A DNA stretch of 64,000 nucleotides from Streptomyces zaomyceticus (GCF_014656215.1 NZ_BNBZ01000004.1:62001-126000); one strand, 5' to 3'; shown: positions 39,344 through 50,926, counted from the stretch's first letter. Notes: generated by a model not told the origin, from the letters alone. Program-made: numbers and translations.

Positions 39344-42127
39344 TCAGGGCGTGCGCTCCGGTCCCGGCGCGAGGTCGCGCCGGGAGAGTGCCCCGGTCTT
39401 CCGCATGGCGCGGGCGATGTGCTGCTCCACGGTCCGGGGGGAGAGGTGCAGCGTCGCGGCGATCTCCCGGTTGGTCAGGCCGGAGACCGCGAGCCGGGCC
39501 ACCTCCGCCTCCCGGGGGGACAGCTCGTCGGTGTGCGAGGGGCGGCCGGGAGGACGGCCCTTCCTGGCCGGCTGACGGGTGCGCAGCAGGGCCCTGACCC
39601 GCGCGGCGTCCCAGACGGCCCCCAGGTCGGTGAAGCGCTGTGTGCAGGACTCCAGCTCGGTGATCGCCCACGCGGTGGTGGGGTCTCCCTGCCCTGGCGC
39701 ATGCGGCGCGCCGGTGCTCTGGGCCTCCGTGTCCGCGGCGGGATCCACCTCGCCCTCCGCGGCGAACAGGCAGCGTGCGGCACGTTCCGCCATCAGCGCC
39801 CCGGCGTAAGGACGGGGCATGGCCTCGTAGGCCGCCGCGGCCTCCCGGTACAGCTTCGCGGCCTCCAGCAGGCTCTCTCGCGGCGGTTCGCCCCGTTCTT
39901 CCCGGAGTGGCGCCTCCGTTTCGGCCAGTACGGCCCGGCTCCAGGCCAGCGCGGCCACGGCGGCGGGTGCGTCGCTCCGGCCGAGGCCCTGGGCGAACCG
40001 CCGGACCACGATGTGCGCCGCGTCCCTGTCACCCGAGGCGGCCAGGGCCTCCACGGTCCACGGTGCGATCTCCGAGGCCCACGGCCACACTCCCTTCTCG
40101 GCCACCACCGTCCATGCGGTGCGCGCCTGCTCCGCCGCGGCCTCCACCTCCCGGCGGGCCAGCGCCACCCGGATCATGGCGCCGGCCGCCGTCGCGCCCA
40201 GGGGCACGGGCAGCCGCTCCATGCTGAACGTCCCCCGCTGGGACAGCCAGGACGTCGCTTCCGCCCAGTCCCCCTGGGCGAGGGCGAGCAGGCCCCGGAC
40301 GACGCACGCCTCGGAAGCGATGACCGGCATGTCGGCGGTCGCGGCGACGAAGTCCTCGCACCGCCCGGCCAGGCCCGACCACCGGCCGGTCCACCACTCC
40401 TGGAACAGCCGGGCGCCCCGTGCCGTGTGCTCGATGTACGGCGCGCCGCTCCGGGCGGACAGGTCGTCTCCCACCGCCAGCAGGGCGTCGGCCCGGTCGT
40501 GGAAGCCGAGCCAAACCGCCGAGTCGGCGGCGTTGCACAGGCCGCGTGCCGACTGCTGGGCGCGTGCGGGGTCGTCGGTCGAGGTGGGCAGCCGCTCCAC
40601 CAGCTCCCATGCATCGGGGTCGGCGCAACTCGTCGCGAGGTAGGCCCGGTTGGCCAGGACCGCCGTGCGCATGACCGCGTCGTCCGCGTCGTCCGCGGCA
40701 GCCGTGGCCTTGATCAGCCATTCCCGGTGGACCTCGACGGGGTGGCCCGGCCAGTACGGCAGGACCAGCGCCGCCATGGCGCGTGCGGCCAGGTCGGGCC
40801 GGACCTCGCGCAGCTCGGCGGCGGCGGTCTCCAGTTCGCGCCACCCCTCGGGGAACAGGCCCAGCTGGTTGCACAGCATCAGTCCCAGGTCGAGCCGCAG
40901 CTCTCCGCGCACGGCCGGGGGGAGGGACGCGTCGCGCACGATCTGCGTGAGCACCTCCACGGTCTGGTCCGAGCGCAGCCCGTTCACCGCGCTGCGGGCC
41001 AGCAGCGAGGCCAGCCGGGCCCGGATCTGCGACGGAAGGCCGGACGAGGCCAGCGTCCGCTCCAGCAAGGTGACGGCCTGCTGGTGTCGTCCGGCCGCCG
41101 CCGCCTGCTCGGCTGCCTTCTCCACGCACCTGAGCCATCTGCGGGTGTCGCCGGCAGTCCTGTGGTGTTCGGCCACCGTCGCCCACGGCACGCACCGTCT
41201 GCGGCTCAGCACGGCCGCCGCGCGACCGTGAAGGTCCTGGCGGACCGGGCCGGCAAGAGTGGCGCGCACGGCGGCCGCCGCCAGGGGAACGGCGAAGCCG
41301 TAGCGGCACCTGCCGTCCTGCTCGGCCAGGGCCGCGCCCTGTAGGGCCCCCAGCAGGGCGTCGCCTCCCGCCGCCGTTCCGAGGCCCGACACCGCGATCA
41401 GCTCGTCGCGACCCGCCGGCTCGTCGAGGACGGCTGCCGCCCAGACCACCGGACGGTACGCCGGGGGCAGGTCGTGCGTACGGCTCAGCACGAGTTCCGT
41501 CAGGCGCGTCGGCGGGCCGGCCGCCTGCACCTCGGCGACTGTGCCGGTGAACGCGGGCTCCTGTTCCCGCAGCGCGCCGAGCACGTCGACCACGACCTGC
41601 GCCACCCCTCCGGTGCTCTCGTGCAGTGCGCGTACAGCCTCGGCCGTCCAAGCCCCGCCGAGCGCCTCCTCGGCGGCCCGGCGGACGCGCTCCTCGGGCC
41701 AGGGCTCCAGCCGGTGTCGCAGTACCGTCAGCCTCGACGGGTAGGCCACCGGCGGACCGCCCAGGGGCAGGCCGGGCAGGGGGAGTTCCTCCGGCCGGTA
41801 GGTCACGGCGGCCGCCGAGCCCGGCGCCAGCGCCTCCAGCACCCGGCGCACCTTCCGGAGTTCTCCCGCGTCCGCCCGATGGACGTCGTCGATCAGCCAC
41901 AGGGCCGTTCCCCGCCGGTGATCCTCGTCCGGCTGCCCGCCCTCGACTCCGCACCGCCACCACAGACGGGCCGCGCCTGCCGGTCCGGGCAGACCGGCCA
42001 GCTCCCGGAGCAGGTGGCTCTTCCCTCCTCCTGCGACGCCTTCGACGAACAGGAGGATCGGATCGGCGCGCTGGTCGGCGAGAGCACGTGCCAGCGGCCG
42101 CAGAGCGGGACCATGCGTTTCGATCAC
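39344..42127 (-). CDS. LuxR-family regulator of the large ATP-binding (LAL) type
   Basis: 927 residues. N-terminal AAA/STAND ATPase: Walker A GVAGGGKSHL and Walker B TALWLIDDVHRAD. A long helical, TPR-like middle follows (about 350-850), then a LuxR helix-turn-helix at the C-terminus: LSPREAEVARLAVSGLTNREIAATLHLSPRTVEQHIARAMRKTG. The GTG at 42127 with GAGGA upstream is preferred; a TTG at 42211 extends the frame by 28 residues. It lies downstream of the M9 peptidase gene on the same strand, but a 447-bp gap separates them. LAL proteins usually activate secondary-metabolite or catabolic genes. Confidence 0.92.
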   Translation of the reverse strand: MIETHGPALRPLARALADQRADPILLFVEGVAGGGKSHLLRELAGLPGPAGAARLWWRCGVEGGQPDEDHRRGTALWLIDDVHRADAGELRKVRRVLEALAPGSAAAVTYRPEELPLPGLPLGGPPVAYPSRLTVLRHRLEPWPEERVRRAAEEALGGAWTAEAVRALHESTGGVAQVVVDVLGALREQEPAFTGTVAEVQAAGPPTRLTELVLSRTHDLPPAYRPVVWAAAVLDEPAGRDELIAVSGLGTAAGGDALLGALQGAALAEQDGRCRYGFAVPLAAAAVRATLAGPVRQDLHGRAAAVLSRRRCVPWATVAEHHRTAGDTRRWLRCVEKAAEQAAAAGRHQQAVTLLERTLASSGLPSQIRARLASLLARSAVNGLRSDQTVEVLTQIVRDASLPPAVRGELRLDLGLMLCNQLGLFPEGWRELETAAAELREVRPDLAARAMAALVLPYWPGHPVEVHREWLIKATAAADDADDAVMRTAVLANRAYLATSCADPDAWELVERLPTSTDDPARAQQSARGLCNAADSAVWLGFHDRADALLAVGDDLSARSGAPYIEHTARGARLFQEWWTGRWSGLAGRCEDFVAATADMPVIASEACVVRGLLALAQGDWAEATSWLSQRGTFSMERLPVPLGATAAGAMIRVALARREVEAAAEQARTAWTVVAEKGVWPWASEIAPWTVEALAASGDRDAAHIVVRRFAQGLGRSDAPAAVAALAWSRAVLAETEAPLREERGEPPRESLLEAAKLYREAAAAYEAMPRPYAGALMAERAARCLFAAEGEVDPAADTEAQSTGAPHAPGQGDPTTAWAITELESCTQRFTDLGAVWDAARVRALLRTRQPARKGRPPGRPSHTDELSPREAEVARLAVSGLTNREIAATLHLSPRTVEQHIARAMRKTGALSRRDLAPGPERTP

Positions 42128-42574
42128 GCCGCCATCCTCGCTCTCGTTCTCCGCGGCGGGACCCGCGGGAAGCGTGTCGCGCCGTGCGATTCCCGTCGGG
42201 ACGCGCGGCAACCCTCACGGGCCGTCGCTGCCTGTCCACGGTTCTCGGCGGGCGGGGTGCCCGGACGTGCGGAAGAGCCCGTGGCGGGAGGCGCGCCGCG
42301 GAGCACGCCCCGCCGACTGCCGGACGGCAGGACGCGACGCCGGCCGGCCGGGACTGACCGACGGCGCCGCGCCCGGCTCGTTCCGCACGTCCGTGCACAA
42401 GCCGGCCGACCGAGGCTGGGCGGTTCGCGCACATCCGCTGCACGGCCCGTGAGTCCGGTCGGTCGACGTACGCATTCTGCGGCCGCCGGGTCCTCCCGAA
42501 CATCCGCGGAGCAGTTCCACGGATACGCAATCAACCTTCCTCGACTCACCAGGGACCCCGGCCGGCGGGTGCGG
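42128..42574. other. Intergenic region without a supported gene
   Basis: Frames open on both strands here have poor coding character and no ribosome sites. It should hold the LAL promoter on the minus strand and the 3' end of the M9 transcript. An AT-richer patch lies at about 42515-42545. Confidence 0.4.
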
Positions 42575-43537
42575 TCACGTCAGCAGCCACGCCCTGAAGC
42601 CGGCGTCGTAGCGGGTGCCGATGGTCTGCTTGAGGTACGTGCGCGCCGCCTGCCACTGGCCGGTGCGGTAGTACCCCAGGATCTTCGTGACGTCGGCCGG
42701 GTGCTGCTCCAGCATGTAGTAGACGGCCAGGTAACCCCAGGCGTAGATCCTGTTCTGGTCGTGCTGTTGCGTGGTGTCGAACAGGGTGCTGAGCGCGTAG
42801 GTCTGCTTCGACGCCTCACCGCCCGCCCACGAGTTCCACTTCCCGAGGTAGCCGTAGGAGACGTACTCGGCCAGGCCCTCGATCCACCAGAGGGTGGGGG
42901 TGGAGATGTTGGCGTTCCAGTCGCCGTACATGTCGTAGCGGCCGTCGAGGTAGTGCGTGTACTCGTGGTTGAGGTTCTTGATCGTGAACGCCTGGACACT
43001 GTCGTCACGGTAGGTGACGAAGCGGGCCTGGTTGCCGGTGGCGGAGGGGTTGCCCTCCTGGTACTCACCGCCCGAACCGGTGTTGGCACCGTAGAGGTAG
43101 CCGGCCAGACGCTGGTACTCGGCGCGGGAGCCGAACACCACGACCTCCAGCGAGGTGTTCACGTCGTAGGCCACCGGTCGCCCGCCGTCCTTGACGATGT
43201 CGTGGAAGAAGGCGTCCTGGCCTATCAGGCTGCTGCACGTGGTCTGGAGCTGCGCGGTGGTCATCTGCTGCGCCTTGATCCGCAGACCGCTGTTGCAGGT
43301 GTAGGAGACGGGCAGGTAGTCGGCGGCACTCTGTGCCGCCGCGGGGTCGGCAGCGGATCCGAGCTGCCGTGTGGTCCGGGCCGCGGGCCCCTGGGGCGCG
43401 GGAGCCGATGCGGCCGGGGCGCCGGCGTCAGGGGTCCGCGCCGCGACCGGAAGGACGGCGAGCGTCGTCGCCGTACAGGTCGCCAGCGCCGCGACGGTCG
43501 CCCGCACAAGGCGTCCACGGGGGGAGAAGAGGGACAT
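42575..43537 (-). CDS. Secreted minimal M9 (collagenase-like) metallopeptidase
   Basis: 320 residues. Sec signal peptide (VRATVAALATCTATTLAVLPVAA), a linker to about 75, then only the catalytic M9 domain: zinc motif HEYTH (191-195) in NLNHEYTHYLDGRYDMYGDWN and WWIEGLAEYVS with the third ligand Glu220. Typical bacterial collagenases are 700-1100 residues with an activator domain and C-terminal PKD/collagen-binding modules. All of these are absent, so a general secreted peptidase is more likely than a triple-helix collagenase. Four Cys could form disulfides. Confidence 0.88.
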   Translation of the reverse strand: MSLFSPRGRLVRATVAALATCTATTLAVLPVAARTPDAGAPAASAPAPQGPAARTTRQLGSAADPAAAQSAADYLPVSYTCNSGLRIKAQQMTTAQLQTTCSSLIGQDAFFHDIVKDGGRPVAYDVNTSLEVVVFGSRAEYQRLAGYLYGANTGSGGEYQEGNPSATGNQARFVTYRDDSVQAFTIKNLNHEYTHYLDGRYDMYGDWNANISTPTLWWIEGLAEYVSYGYLGKWNSWAGGEASKQTYALSTLFDTTQQHDQNRIYAWGYLAVYYMLEQHPADVTKILGYYRTGQWQAARTYLKQTIGTRYDAGFRAWLLT

Positions 43538-44129
43538 GGGTCTCCTAGGGAGATACGGCCGGCCCTGGGAATCGGGGCGGGACGGGTGGGGGTGCGCAGG
43601 GGCGCCGCGCCCCGGTCGAGGGGGGCTTCCATGCGTGCTCGGCGAAAGGCAAGCGGCTTGTGGCCGAAAGGCGTTGGCTGCCGAGTGGTTGAACTATGGG
43701 GGCCGTCCCCCGCTCGGAAAACGCGGTAGCGCGCGATCCCGGATACGCAAGAAAGGACGAGGCCGGCCGTACGAGCCTCGTCCTGGGCGACCTCGCACCC
43801 GGCGGCGTGAGCCGGGCGCGGGGCGACCGGCCGCCGAGGACCTCGGCCGGAGGACCGACGCCTGCCGACGTCGGCCAGGGGGACGTCAGGGGCTGCCGGG
43901 CGGATGGTCTGCCCGGTCTGCAGGGAGCGGACGGAGGAGCGGCGCCGCCGAGCCCGCCGGGGCCGCCTCCGGGCTGTTGATCGGGCATGCGTATCGACCG
44001 GCCACGGATATTTCCGTCGGGGCAGGCCGCCTAGCGTCGTGGGTGAGTGAGCGAACGGCCACCGGCGCGGACGCGAGCCGAGGACCGCTCACGCGCCGCC
44101 GCCGGCCCGACAGGCAAGGAGGAGGCGTC
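43538..44129. other. Divergent intergenic region without a supported gene
   Basis: 592 bp between the M9 gene and the small gene at 44130. Frames on both strands (for example 43696-43980 plus) have no ribosome site, no domain and skewed composition. It presumably contains both promoters; I cannot place boxes with confidence. Confidence 0.4.
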
Positions 44130-44416
44130 GTGACCCCGTCCTACTTCCAGGTCGACGTCCCCATGAAGAACACCGCCGCGCCGGAACGCCGCGGCACGCA
44201 TGTCTTCACCGGGACCGCCGACGACGACGCGCAGGCCCTGCGGAGGGCACACGAGATGTACGAGGCGGCGCGGAGGGCGCGGGCGGCCGGGCGCCCCCTC
44301 CCGCGGAGGCGGCCGGAAGGCTGGGGGGGGCACGCGGCATACGCCCGGGATGGGAACCGGACTGGGCGGCCGCCGTCGTCGCGCTCTGGAAGCGGAACGA
44401 CCTCACGGTGTGGTGA
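44130..44416 (+). CDS. Small protein gene with an apparent frameshift at a G8 tract
   Basis: GTG at 44130 behind an excellent AAGGAGGAGG. The frame reads well (MTPSYFQVDVPMKNTAAPE, THVFTGTADDDAQALRRAHEMYEAARRARAAG) up to eight Gs at 44323-44330. In the same frame it becomes low-quality sequence that runs through a terminator to 44504 and into sdaA. Shifting by -1 at the G tract gives a protein-like ending, GIRPGWEPDWAAAVVALW then KRNDLTVW, with a stop at 44414-44416 just before the terminator. So the intact product is likely about 95 residues. The cause could be sequencing error, a real mutation or slippage. Family unknown. Confidence 0.65.
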
Positions 44417-44435
44417 TGACCCCCTCCGCGTGGAC

Positions 44436-44480
44436 GGCCTGGGCCCTGAACCGCGCCCGGCGCGGTTCAGGGCCCAGGCC
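44436..44480. terminator. Bidirectional 20-bp terminator hairpin
   Basis: GGCCTGGGCCCTGAACCGCG (44436-44455) pairs perfectly with 44461-44480 around a five-base loop. It sits between the converging ends of the small gene (44416) and sdaA (44491). Confidence 0.88.
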
Positions 44481-44490
44481 ACCTACGTGC

Positions 44491-45861
<1,371 letters not shown>

Positions 45862-45957
45862 GGGAGGACTCCTTGTGGGGGCTAGACGCCGTTGTCTGCC
45901 GGGGTGGAGCAGAAAAGCGCGGAGAAGGGCGTGCGATGCGGCGCGGGGACATGGGGT

Positions 45958-45995
45958 GGGGCACCGCGCTCACTGTCCAGTGTGCGCGGTGCCCC
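45958..45995 (-). terminator. Hairpin between glyA and sdaA
   Basis: GGGGCACCGCGCTCACT (45958-45974) pairs with 45979-45995 with one mismatch and a four-base loop. It lies downstream of glyA and may end or attenuate the gcvT-gcvH-glyA transcript before sdaA. A small palindrome TTCGTACGAA is at 46001-46010. Confidence 0.7.
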
Positions 45996-46028
45996 GAAGG
46001 TTCGTACGAACGAAAGGGTACGAAATTA

Positions 46029-47294
46029 CTACAGGCCGGGGTACAGCGGGTGCTTGTCGGCGAGCGCCGTCACCCGTGCCTTCAGCGATCCGGCCTTCTC
46101 GGCGTCGAAGCCGGGCTTCAGGGTCTCCGCGATGATGTCGGCGACCTCGGTGAAGTCCTCGGTCCCGAAACCGCGGGTGGCGAGCGCCGGCGTACCGATG
46201 CGCAGACCCGAGGTGACCATCGGCGGGCGCGGGTCGTTCGGAACGGCGTTCCGGTTGACCGTGATGCCGACCTCGTGGAGACGGTCCTCGGCCTGCTGGC
46301 CGTCGAGCTCGGAGTTCCGCAGGTCCACCAGGACCAGGTGGACGTCCGTGCCGCCGGACAGGACGGAGACACCGTGCTCGGTGACGTCGTCCCGGACCAG
46401 GCGCTCGGCCAGGATGCGGGCGCCGTCCAGGGTGCGCTGCTGGCGCTCCTTGAAGTCCTCCGAGGCCGCGACCTTGAAGGAGACGGCCTTGGCCGCGATC
46501 ACGTGCTCCAGCGGGCCGCCCTGGAAACCGGGGAAGACCGAGGAGTTCAGCTTCTTCGCGAACGCCTTCTTCGCGAGGATGATGCCGCCGCGGGGACCGC
46601 CGAGCGTCTTGTGCGTGGTGGAGGTCACCACGTCCGCGTACTCGACCGGGTTCGGGTGCAGACCGGCCGCGACCAGGCCCGCGAAGTGGGCCATGTCGAC
46701 CCACAGGTAGGCCTCGACCTCGTCGGCGATCCGGCGGAACTCGGCGAAGTCCAGCTGACGCGGGTAGGCGGACCAGCCCGCGATGATCACCTTCGGGCGG
46801 TGCTCCTTGGCGAGGCGCTCGACCTCGGCCATGTCGACCAGACCGGCCTCGTCCACGTGGTACGCGACCACGTTGAACTGCTTGCCCGAGAAGTTCAGGC
46901 GCATGCCGTGGGTGAGGTGACCGCCGTGGGCCAGGTCCAGACCCAGGATCGTGTCGCCGGGCTGGGCGATCGCGAAGAGGGCGGCCTGGTTCGCGGAGGC
47001 GCCGGAGTGCGGCTGGACGTTCGCGTACTCGGCGCCGAACAGGTCCTTGACCCGGTCGATCGCGATCTGCTCGGCGACGTCGACGTGCTCGCAGCCACCG
47101 TAGTAGCGGCGGCCCGGGTAGCCCTCGGCGTACTTGTTGGTGAGGACGGAGCCCTGCGCCTCCATGACGGCGACCGGAGCGAAGTTCTCCGAGGCGATCA
47201 TCTCGAGGGTGGACTGCTGACGGCGGAGCTCGGCGTCGACGGCTGCGGCGACGTCGGGGTCCAGCTCGTGGAGGGGAGTGTTCAGAAGCGACAT
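46029..47294 (-). CDS. glyA: Serine hydroxymethyltransferase
   Basis: 421 residues. Pyridoxal-phosphate enzyme interconverting glycine plus methylene-THF with serine. The PLP lysine lies in [33 protein letters not shown] and [11 protein letters not shown] are typical. Third in the gcvT-gcvH-glyA order, 32 bp after gcvH. Being in a glycine-induced operon suggests its local job is glycine disposal: methylene-THF made by the cleavage system reacts with a second glycine to give serine. Confidence 0.97.
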   Translation of the reverse strand: MSLLNTPLHELDPDVAAAVDAELRRQQSTLEMIASENFAPVAVMEAQGSVLTNKYAEGYPGRRYYGGCEHVDVAEQIAIDRVKDLFGAEYANVQPHSGASANQAALFAIAQPGDTILGLDLAHGGHLTHGMRLNFSGKQFNVVAYHVDEAGLVDMAEVERLAKEHRPKVIIAGWSAYPRQLDFAEFRRIADEVEAYLWVDMAHFAGLVAAGLHPNPVEYADVVTSTTHKTLGGPRGGIILAKKAFAKKLNSSVFPGFQGGPLEHVIAAKAVSFKVAASEDFKERQQRTLDGARILAERLVRDDVTEHGVSVLSGGTDVHLVLVDLRNSELDGQQAEDRLHEVGITVNRNAVPNDPRPPMVTSGLRIGTPALATRGFGTEDFTEVADIIAETLKPGFDAEKAGSLKARVTALADKHPLYPGL

Positions 47295-47326
47295 GAATCG
47301 ATCCCTAAGGGGTCTCGGGCCCGGTC

Positions 47327-47707
47327 TCAGTTCCCGGCGGAGAACGCGGTGTACTCGTCGACGGTGAGCAGGTCGTCCGGCTCACCCGCGACGCGCACCT
47401 TGAACAGCCAGCCACCCTCGAACGGAGCCGTGTTCACCAGGGACGGGTCGTCCACCACGTCCTGGTTGGCCTCGACGACCTCGCCCGTGACGGGGGAGTA
47501 CAGGTCGCTGACGGACTTCGTCGACTCCAGCTCGCCGCAGGTCTCGCCCGCGGTGACGGTGTCGCCGACGGCGGGGAGCTGGGCGTAGACGACGTCACCG
47601 AGCGCGTTGGCGGCGAACTCCGTGATGCCGATGGTCGCGACGCCGTCCACGGCGTCCGACAGCCACTCGTGCTCCTTGGTGTAGCGCAGCTGCTGGGGGT
47701 TGCTCAT
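47327..47707 (-). CDS. gcvH: Glycine cleavage system H protein
   Basis: 126 residues, the lipoyl carrier of the glycine cleavage system. The lipoylated Lys is in [20 protein letters not shown]. The ATG at 47707 ([16 protein letters not shown]) follows AGGAG and gives the usual length; the frame extends upstream to 47788 without support. Lies 77 bp after gcvT. The P protein (gcvP) is not in this window. Confidence 0.97.
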   Translation of the reverse strand: MSNPQQLRYTKEHEWLSDAVDGVATIGITEFAANALGDVVYAQLPAVGDTVTAGETCGELESTKSVSDLYSPVTGEVVEANQDVVDDPSLVNTAPFEGGWLFKVRVAGEPDDLLTVDEYTAFSAGN

Positions 47708-47784
47708 GGCCTGATTCTCCTGGATCGGGGGAGTGCTGATGAACGTGGGTCTTGCGGGGTGAGACGCGAAGTGAGACGGATACG

Positions 47785-48909
47785 TCACTTCTGGCGCTTG
47801 TAGAACGGCAGCGCCACGACCTCGTAGGGCTCGTGGGTGCCGCGGATGTCCACACCTACACCCTGGGTGCCGGGCGCGGCGTGCGCCGCGTCCACGTACG
47901 CGATCGCGATCGGCTTTCCGAGCGTCGGGGACGGGGCGCCGGAGGTGACCTCGCCGATCACCACGCCGTCCTTGACCACCGAGAAGCCGGCACGCGGGAC
48001 CCGGCGGCCCTCGGCGACCAGACCGACGAGCTTGCGCGGCGGGGCGGTCTCGGCGCGCTCGGCGGCCTTCTCCAGCGCCTCACGGCCGACGAAGCGGCCC
48101 TCGTTGGTGGTCTTCTCGAACTTCACGACCCGGCCGAGACCGGCGTCGAAGGGGGTGAGGGCGGTGGTCAGCTCGTGGCCGTACAGCGGCATGCCCGCCT
48201 CCAGGCGGAGCGTGTCGCGACAGGACAGACCGCAGGGAATGAGGCCGACCGGGGTACCCGCCTCCGTCAGCGCCTTCCAGACGCCCTCGGCGTGCTCGGG
48301 CTTCAGGAACAGCTCGAAGCCGTCCTCGCCGGTGTAGCCGGTACGGGCGATCAGGGCCGGCACACCCGCGACGGTGCCGGGCAGACCGGCGTAGTACTTC
48401 AGACCGTCCAGGTCGGCGTCGGTGAGCGACTTCAGGATGCCGGGGGACTCCGGGCCCTGGATCGCGATCAGGGCGTACGCGTCGCGGTCGTCGCGGACCT
48501 CGGCGTCGAAGCCGCCGGAACGGGCCACGAGGGCGTCCAGGACGATCTGGGCGTTGGAGGCGTTGGCGACGACCATGTACTCCGTCTCGCCGAGGCGGTA
48601 GACGATCAGGTCGTCGAGGATGCCGCCGTCCTCCTGGCAGATCATCGTGTAGCGGGCCCGGCCGACGCCCACCGTGGAGATGTTGCCGACCAGGGCGTGG
48701 TCGAGGAGCTCGACGGCCGCCGGGCCGGTGACGGTGATCTCACCCATGTGGGAGAGGTCGAACAGACCCGCCTTGGTGCGGACGGCGATGTGCTCGTCCC
48801 GCTCGCTGCCGTACCGGAGCGGCATGTCCCAGCCGGCGAAGTCGGTCATGGTCGCGCCCAGCGAACGATGCAGGGCATCGAGGGCGGTCAGACGGGGGGC
48901 AGTGCTCAT
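47785..48909 (-). CDS. gcvT: Glycine cleavage system T protein (aminomethyltransferase)
   Basis: 374 residues. Transfers the methylene group from the aminomethyl-lipoyl H protein to THF. Hallmarks: [39 protein letters not shown] and [21 protein letters not shown]. The ATG at 48909 is chosen ([14 protein letters not shown]); the longer frame upstream lies inside the riboswitch. First gene of the operon and directly under riboswitch control. Confidence 0.97.
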   Translation of the reverse strand: MSTAPRLTALDALHRSLGATMTDFAGWDMPLRYGSERDEHIAVRTKAGLFDLSHMGEITVTGPAAVELLDHALVGNISTVGVGRARYTMICQEDGGILDDLIVYRLGETEYMVVANASNAQIVLDALVARSGGFDAEVRDDRDAYALIAIQGPESPGILKSLTDADLDGLKYYAGLPGTVAGVPALIARTGYTGEDGFELFLKPEHAEGVWKALTEAGTPVGLIPCGLSCRDTLRLEAGMPLYGHELTTALTPFDAGLGRVVKFEKTTNEGRFVGREALEKAAERAETAPPRKLVGLVAEGRRVPRAGFSVVKDGVVIGEVTSGAPSPTLGKPIAIAYVDAAHAAPGTQGVGVDIRGTHEPYEVVALPFYKRQK

Positions 48910-48962
48910 GGGGTGGCTCCCGGGTCCCAAGGGCGTGATCGGTGACGAAACACATGACGGGC

Positions 48963-49185
48963 GAGGACGTCCTCCCCATCTGTCATGGAACCTGAGAGGT
49001 TCACCGAGAGCATCTCGTCGCCGGGGGACCGGCACCGAGAGGTCGGCTTGCACCTTGGGTGGGGACACGCACGTGTCCCGCTTTTCAGATCTGCCTCATC
49101 CGCGCGGTACGGGGCCTGAGAGATTCAAGGGAGGGTCTTGCTCCTTCGGCGTCCGGACACGGCGGTCCGGAACTCTCCCGCGCGG
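48963..49185 (-). ncRNA. Tandem glycine riboswitch upstream of gcvT
   Basis: On the minus strand the first aptamer (49185 to about 49088) carries GCGGGAGAG, GCCGAAGGAGCAA and GAATCTCTCAGG, the conserved core words of the glycine riboswitch. A second aptamer (about 49080 to 48977) repeats the pattern with CCCAAGGTGCAAGCC and GAACCTCTCAGG, ending in ACAGATGGGGAGG. A short palindrome GAGGACGTCCTC (48963-48974) follows and may belong to the expression platform, 54 bp before gcvT. Glycine binding would turn on gcvT-gcvH-glyA. Confidence 0.93.
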
Positions 49186-49343
49186 ATTCGAGCGGCCGGT
49201 ATGCGATTGTGTGGCGACTGTGCGCGCCTGGCGCGCACATCATTGCACGCGAGCTCGGCGGGGCACATCGCTTGTGTCTCATTACCGTTTCTTTACACTT
49301 TGTGGGCAAGGGTCTTCTCAGGCCCGGGCAGGGGGAGAAGCGA

Positions 49344-50006
49344 ATGAGGTTCCAGCACACCGGTGCGTACGCTCCGAGTACCGGCATACCGTCCCAGCGG
49401 GCCCGCGCCAGGACCCGGGGCCGCGGCCGGCTCCTGCGCGACCTGCGCGAGCGCGGTGGCCGGGGCCCCCGCGCCCTCACCTTCGCCGCCGGCGACCTGG
49501 TGGTCGTCTCCGGGCTGCCCGGAAGCGGCAAGTCCACCCTCATGAAGCGCGCCGTCGAGGGCACCGGCATCGACTCCCAGGACACCCGGGAGCGCTGGGA
49601 GGCCCGCATGCCCCGCTTCCTGCCGTACGCCGTCTACCGCCCGCTGGCCCGGCTCGCGCACTACGCCGGGCTGCGCCGGTCCCTGCGCTCCGGCGCCGGG
49701 GTGATCGTGCACGACTGCGGCACCCAGTCGTGGGTGCGCGGCTGGCTCGCCCGTGAGGCCCGTCGCCGCGGCCGTGCCCTGCACCTGGTCCTCCTCGACG
49801 TCTCCCCGGACACCGCCCGCCAGGGCCAGCGCTCCCGGGGCCGGGGCGTCTCCTCCTACGCCTTCGCCCGGCACCGGCGGGCCGTCGGCAGACTCGTCGC
49901 CGCCGCCGAGTCGGGCCGTCTGCCGCACGGCTGCGCCTCCGTGACCCTGCTCGACCGGGACGCGGCGGACACCTTGCGGAAGATCGGATTCCGGGAGCCT
50001 TCCTGA
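49344..50006 (+). CDS. P-loop ATP-binding (kinase-like) protein
   Basis: 220 residues. Walker A GLPGSGKSTLMKR at about residue 55 in GDLVVVSGLPGSGKST; a later VIVHDCGTQSWVRGWLAREA and LHLVLLDVSPDTARQGQRSRGRGVSSYAF fit the zeta-toxin/shikimate-kinase-like AAA_33 class of small P-loop kinases. ATG at 49344 with GGGGGAG upstream. Divergent from the gcv operon, with the riboswitch between them. Substrate unknown; no antitoxin gene adjacent. Confidence 0.85.
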   Translation: MRFQHTGAYAPSTGIPSQRARARTRGRGRLLRDLRERGGRGPRALTFAAGDLVVVSGLPGSGKSTLMKRAVEGTGIDSQDTRERWEARMPRFLPYAVYRPLARLAHYAGLRRSLRSGAGVIVHDCGTQSWVRGWLAREARRRGRALHLVLLDVSPDTARQGQRSRGRGVSSYAFARHRRAVGRLVAAAESGRLPHGCASVTLLDRDAADTLRKIGFREPS

Positions 50007-50151
50007 GCGGCCTCCCGAAGGGACCACCTCCCCGGGGGCCGCGCGGCGGGCGCTCGTACCCTTGTCTTTTGGCCACGGCGGCGCCGGGGCGGCGTTAGGG
50101 TGCTGCCGGGCGGCCGGTACGGCAGGCCGTGCGAGAAGGGGAAACGCGACC

Positions 50152-50892
50152 GTGGACGTGACGTGGCCGGGCAATGAGCTCGAAGAGGTCCTTGCCGCCT
50201 CACTCGGCAACCCCTCGGCCGGTGGCCGGCTGGTCGAGGTACTCGGGCGCAGCCCGGTCTGGGTGCCCCTGCCCAACGGCGGCGGACCCGACAGCCCCGA
50301 CCTCGACATCCCCACCATGGAGATCGACGGCGCGGCCTTCGTCCCCGTCTTCAGCTCCGAACAGCAGTTCCTCGCCTGCGTCGGCAGCCACATGTCCTTC
50401 ACCGTCGCCCCCGCCCGCGACTTCGCCCGCGGCCTGCCCCCGCAGCTCGGCATCGCGGTGAACCCCGGCGGCACCGTCGGCGTCCCGCTGCCCCCGCCCG
50501 CCGTCGCCGAACTCTGCCGCGCCGGCCGCACCCCGCTCGACGGCCCCGCCACCGGCGGCCGCGTCCGCCTCTTCGAGCCCGACTGGCAGGACGACCCCGT
50601 CGACTTCCTCGCCGCCGCCTCCGCCGAGTTCGAGGCCACCGGCGTCGTCGTCACCGCCCGGCGCGCCCTCGCCAGCGTCGAGGGCACCGAACCCGCCCTC
50701 TTCATCGGCGTACAGCTCGCCGCCTGGGACGGAGTCGACCGAAACGCGCCGCTGGACGCCCTCGGCCGCGCCCTCGGACGGGTCGAGGTCGCCTGGCCCG
50801 TCAACCTCATCCTGCTCGACATGGCGCAGGACCCGGTCGGCGACTGGATGCTGGAGCGGGTGCGCCCCTTCTACCAGCGCGCCGCCGTGTGA
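50152..50892 (+). CDS. SseB-like protein (enhanced serine sensitivity family), copy 1
   Basis: 246 residues resembling the SseB N-terminal fold: LEEVLAASLGNPSAGGRLVEVLG, VWVPLPNGGG, AAFVPVFSSEQQFLACVG and the region ending LPPQLGIAVNPGG. The C-terminal part (about 150-246) is the SseB C-terminal domain. The founding SseB was named for altered serine sensitivity in E. coli; its biochemical role is not settled. GTG at 50152. Forms a pair with the related gene at 51052, beside the glycine/serine catabolic operon. Confidence 0.82.
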   Translation: MDVTWPGNELEEVLAASLGNPSAGGRLVEVLGRSPVWVPLPNGGGPDSPDLDIPTMEIDGAAFVPVFSSEQQFLACVGSHMSFTVAPARDFARGLPPQLGIAVNPGGTVGVPLPPPAVAELCRAGRTPLDGPATGGRVRLFEPDWQDDPVDFLAAASAEFEATGVVVTARRALASVEGTEPALFIGVQLAAWDGVDRNAPLDALGRALGRVEVAWPVNLILLDMAQDPVGDWMLERVRPFYQRAAV

Positions 50893-50926
50893 CAGAGGGC
50901 CTGTTTAAGCTGAACTTCTCGACAGC

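Noticed and set aside
43545..43988. Minus-strand frame of 147 residues and plus-strand frame 43696-43980
   Set aside because: Pro/Gly/Arg-rich with no ribosome site or family; the M9 start at 43537 leaves no room for a supported upstream gene.
48910..49068. N-terminal extension of gcvT to 49068
   Set aside because: The extension lies within the riboswitch; the family start [14 protein letters not shown] is at 48909.
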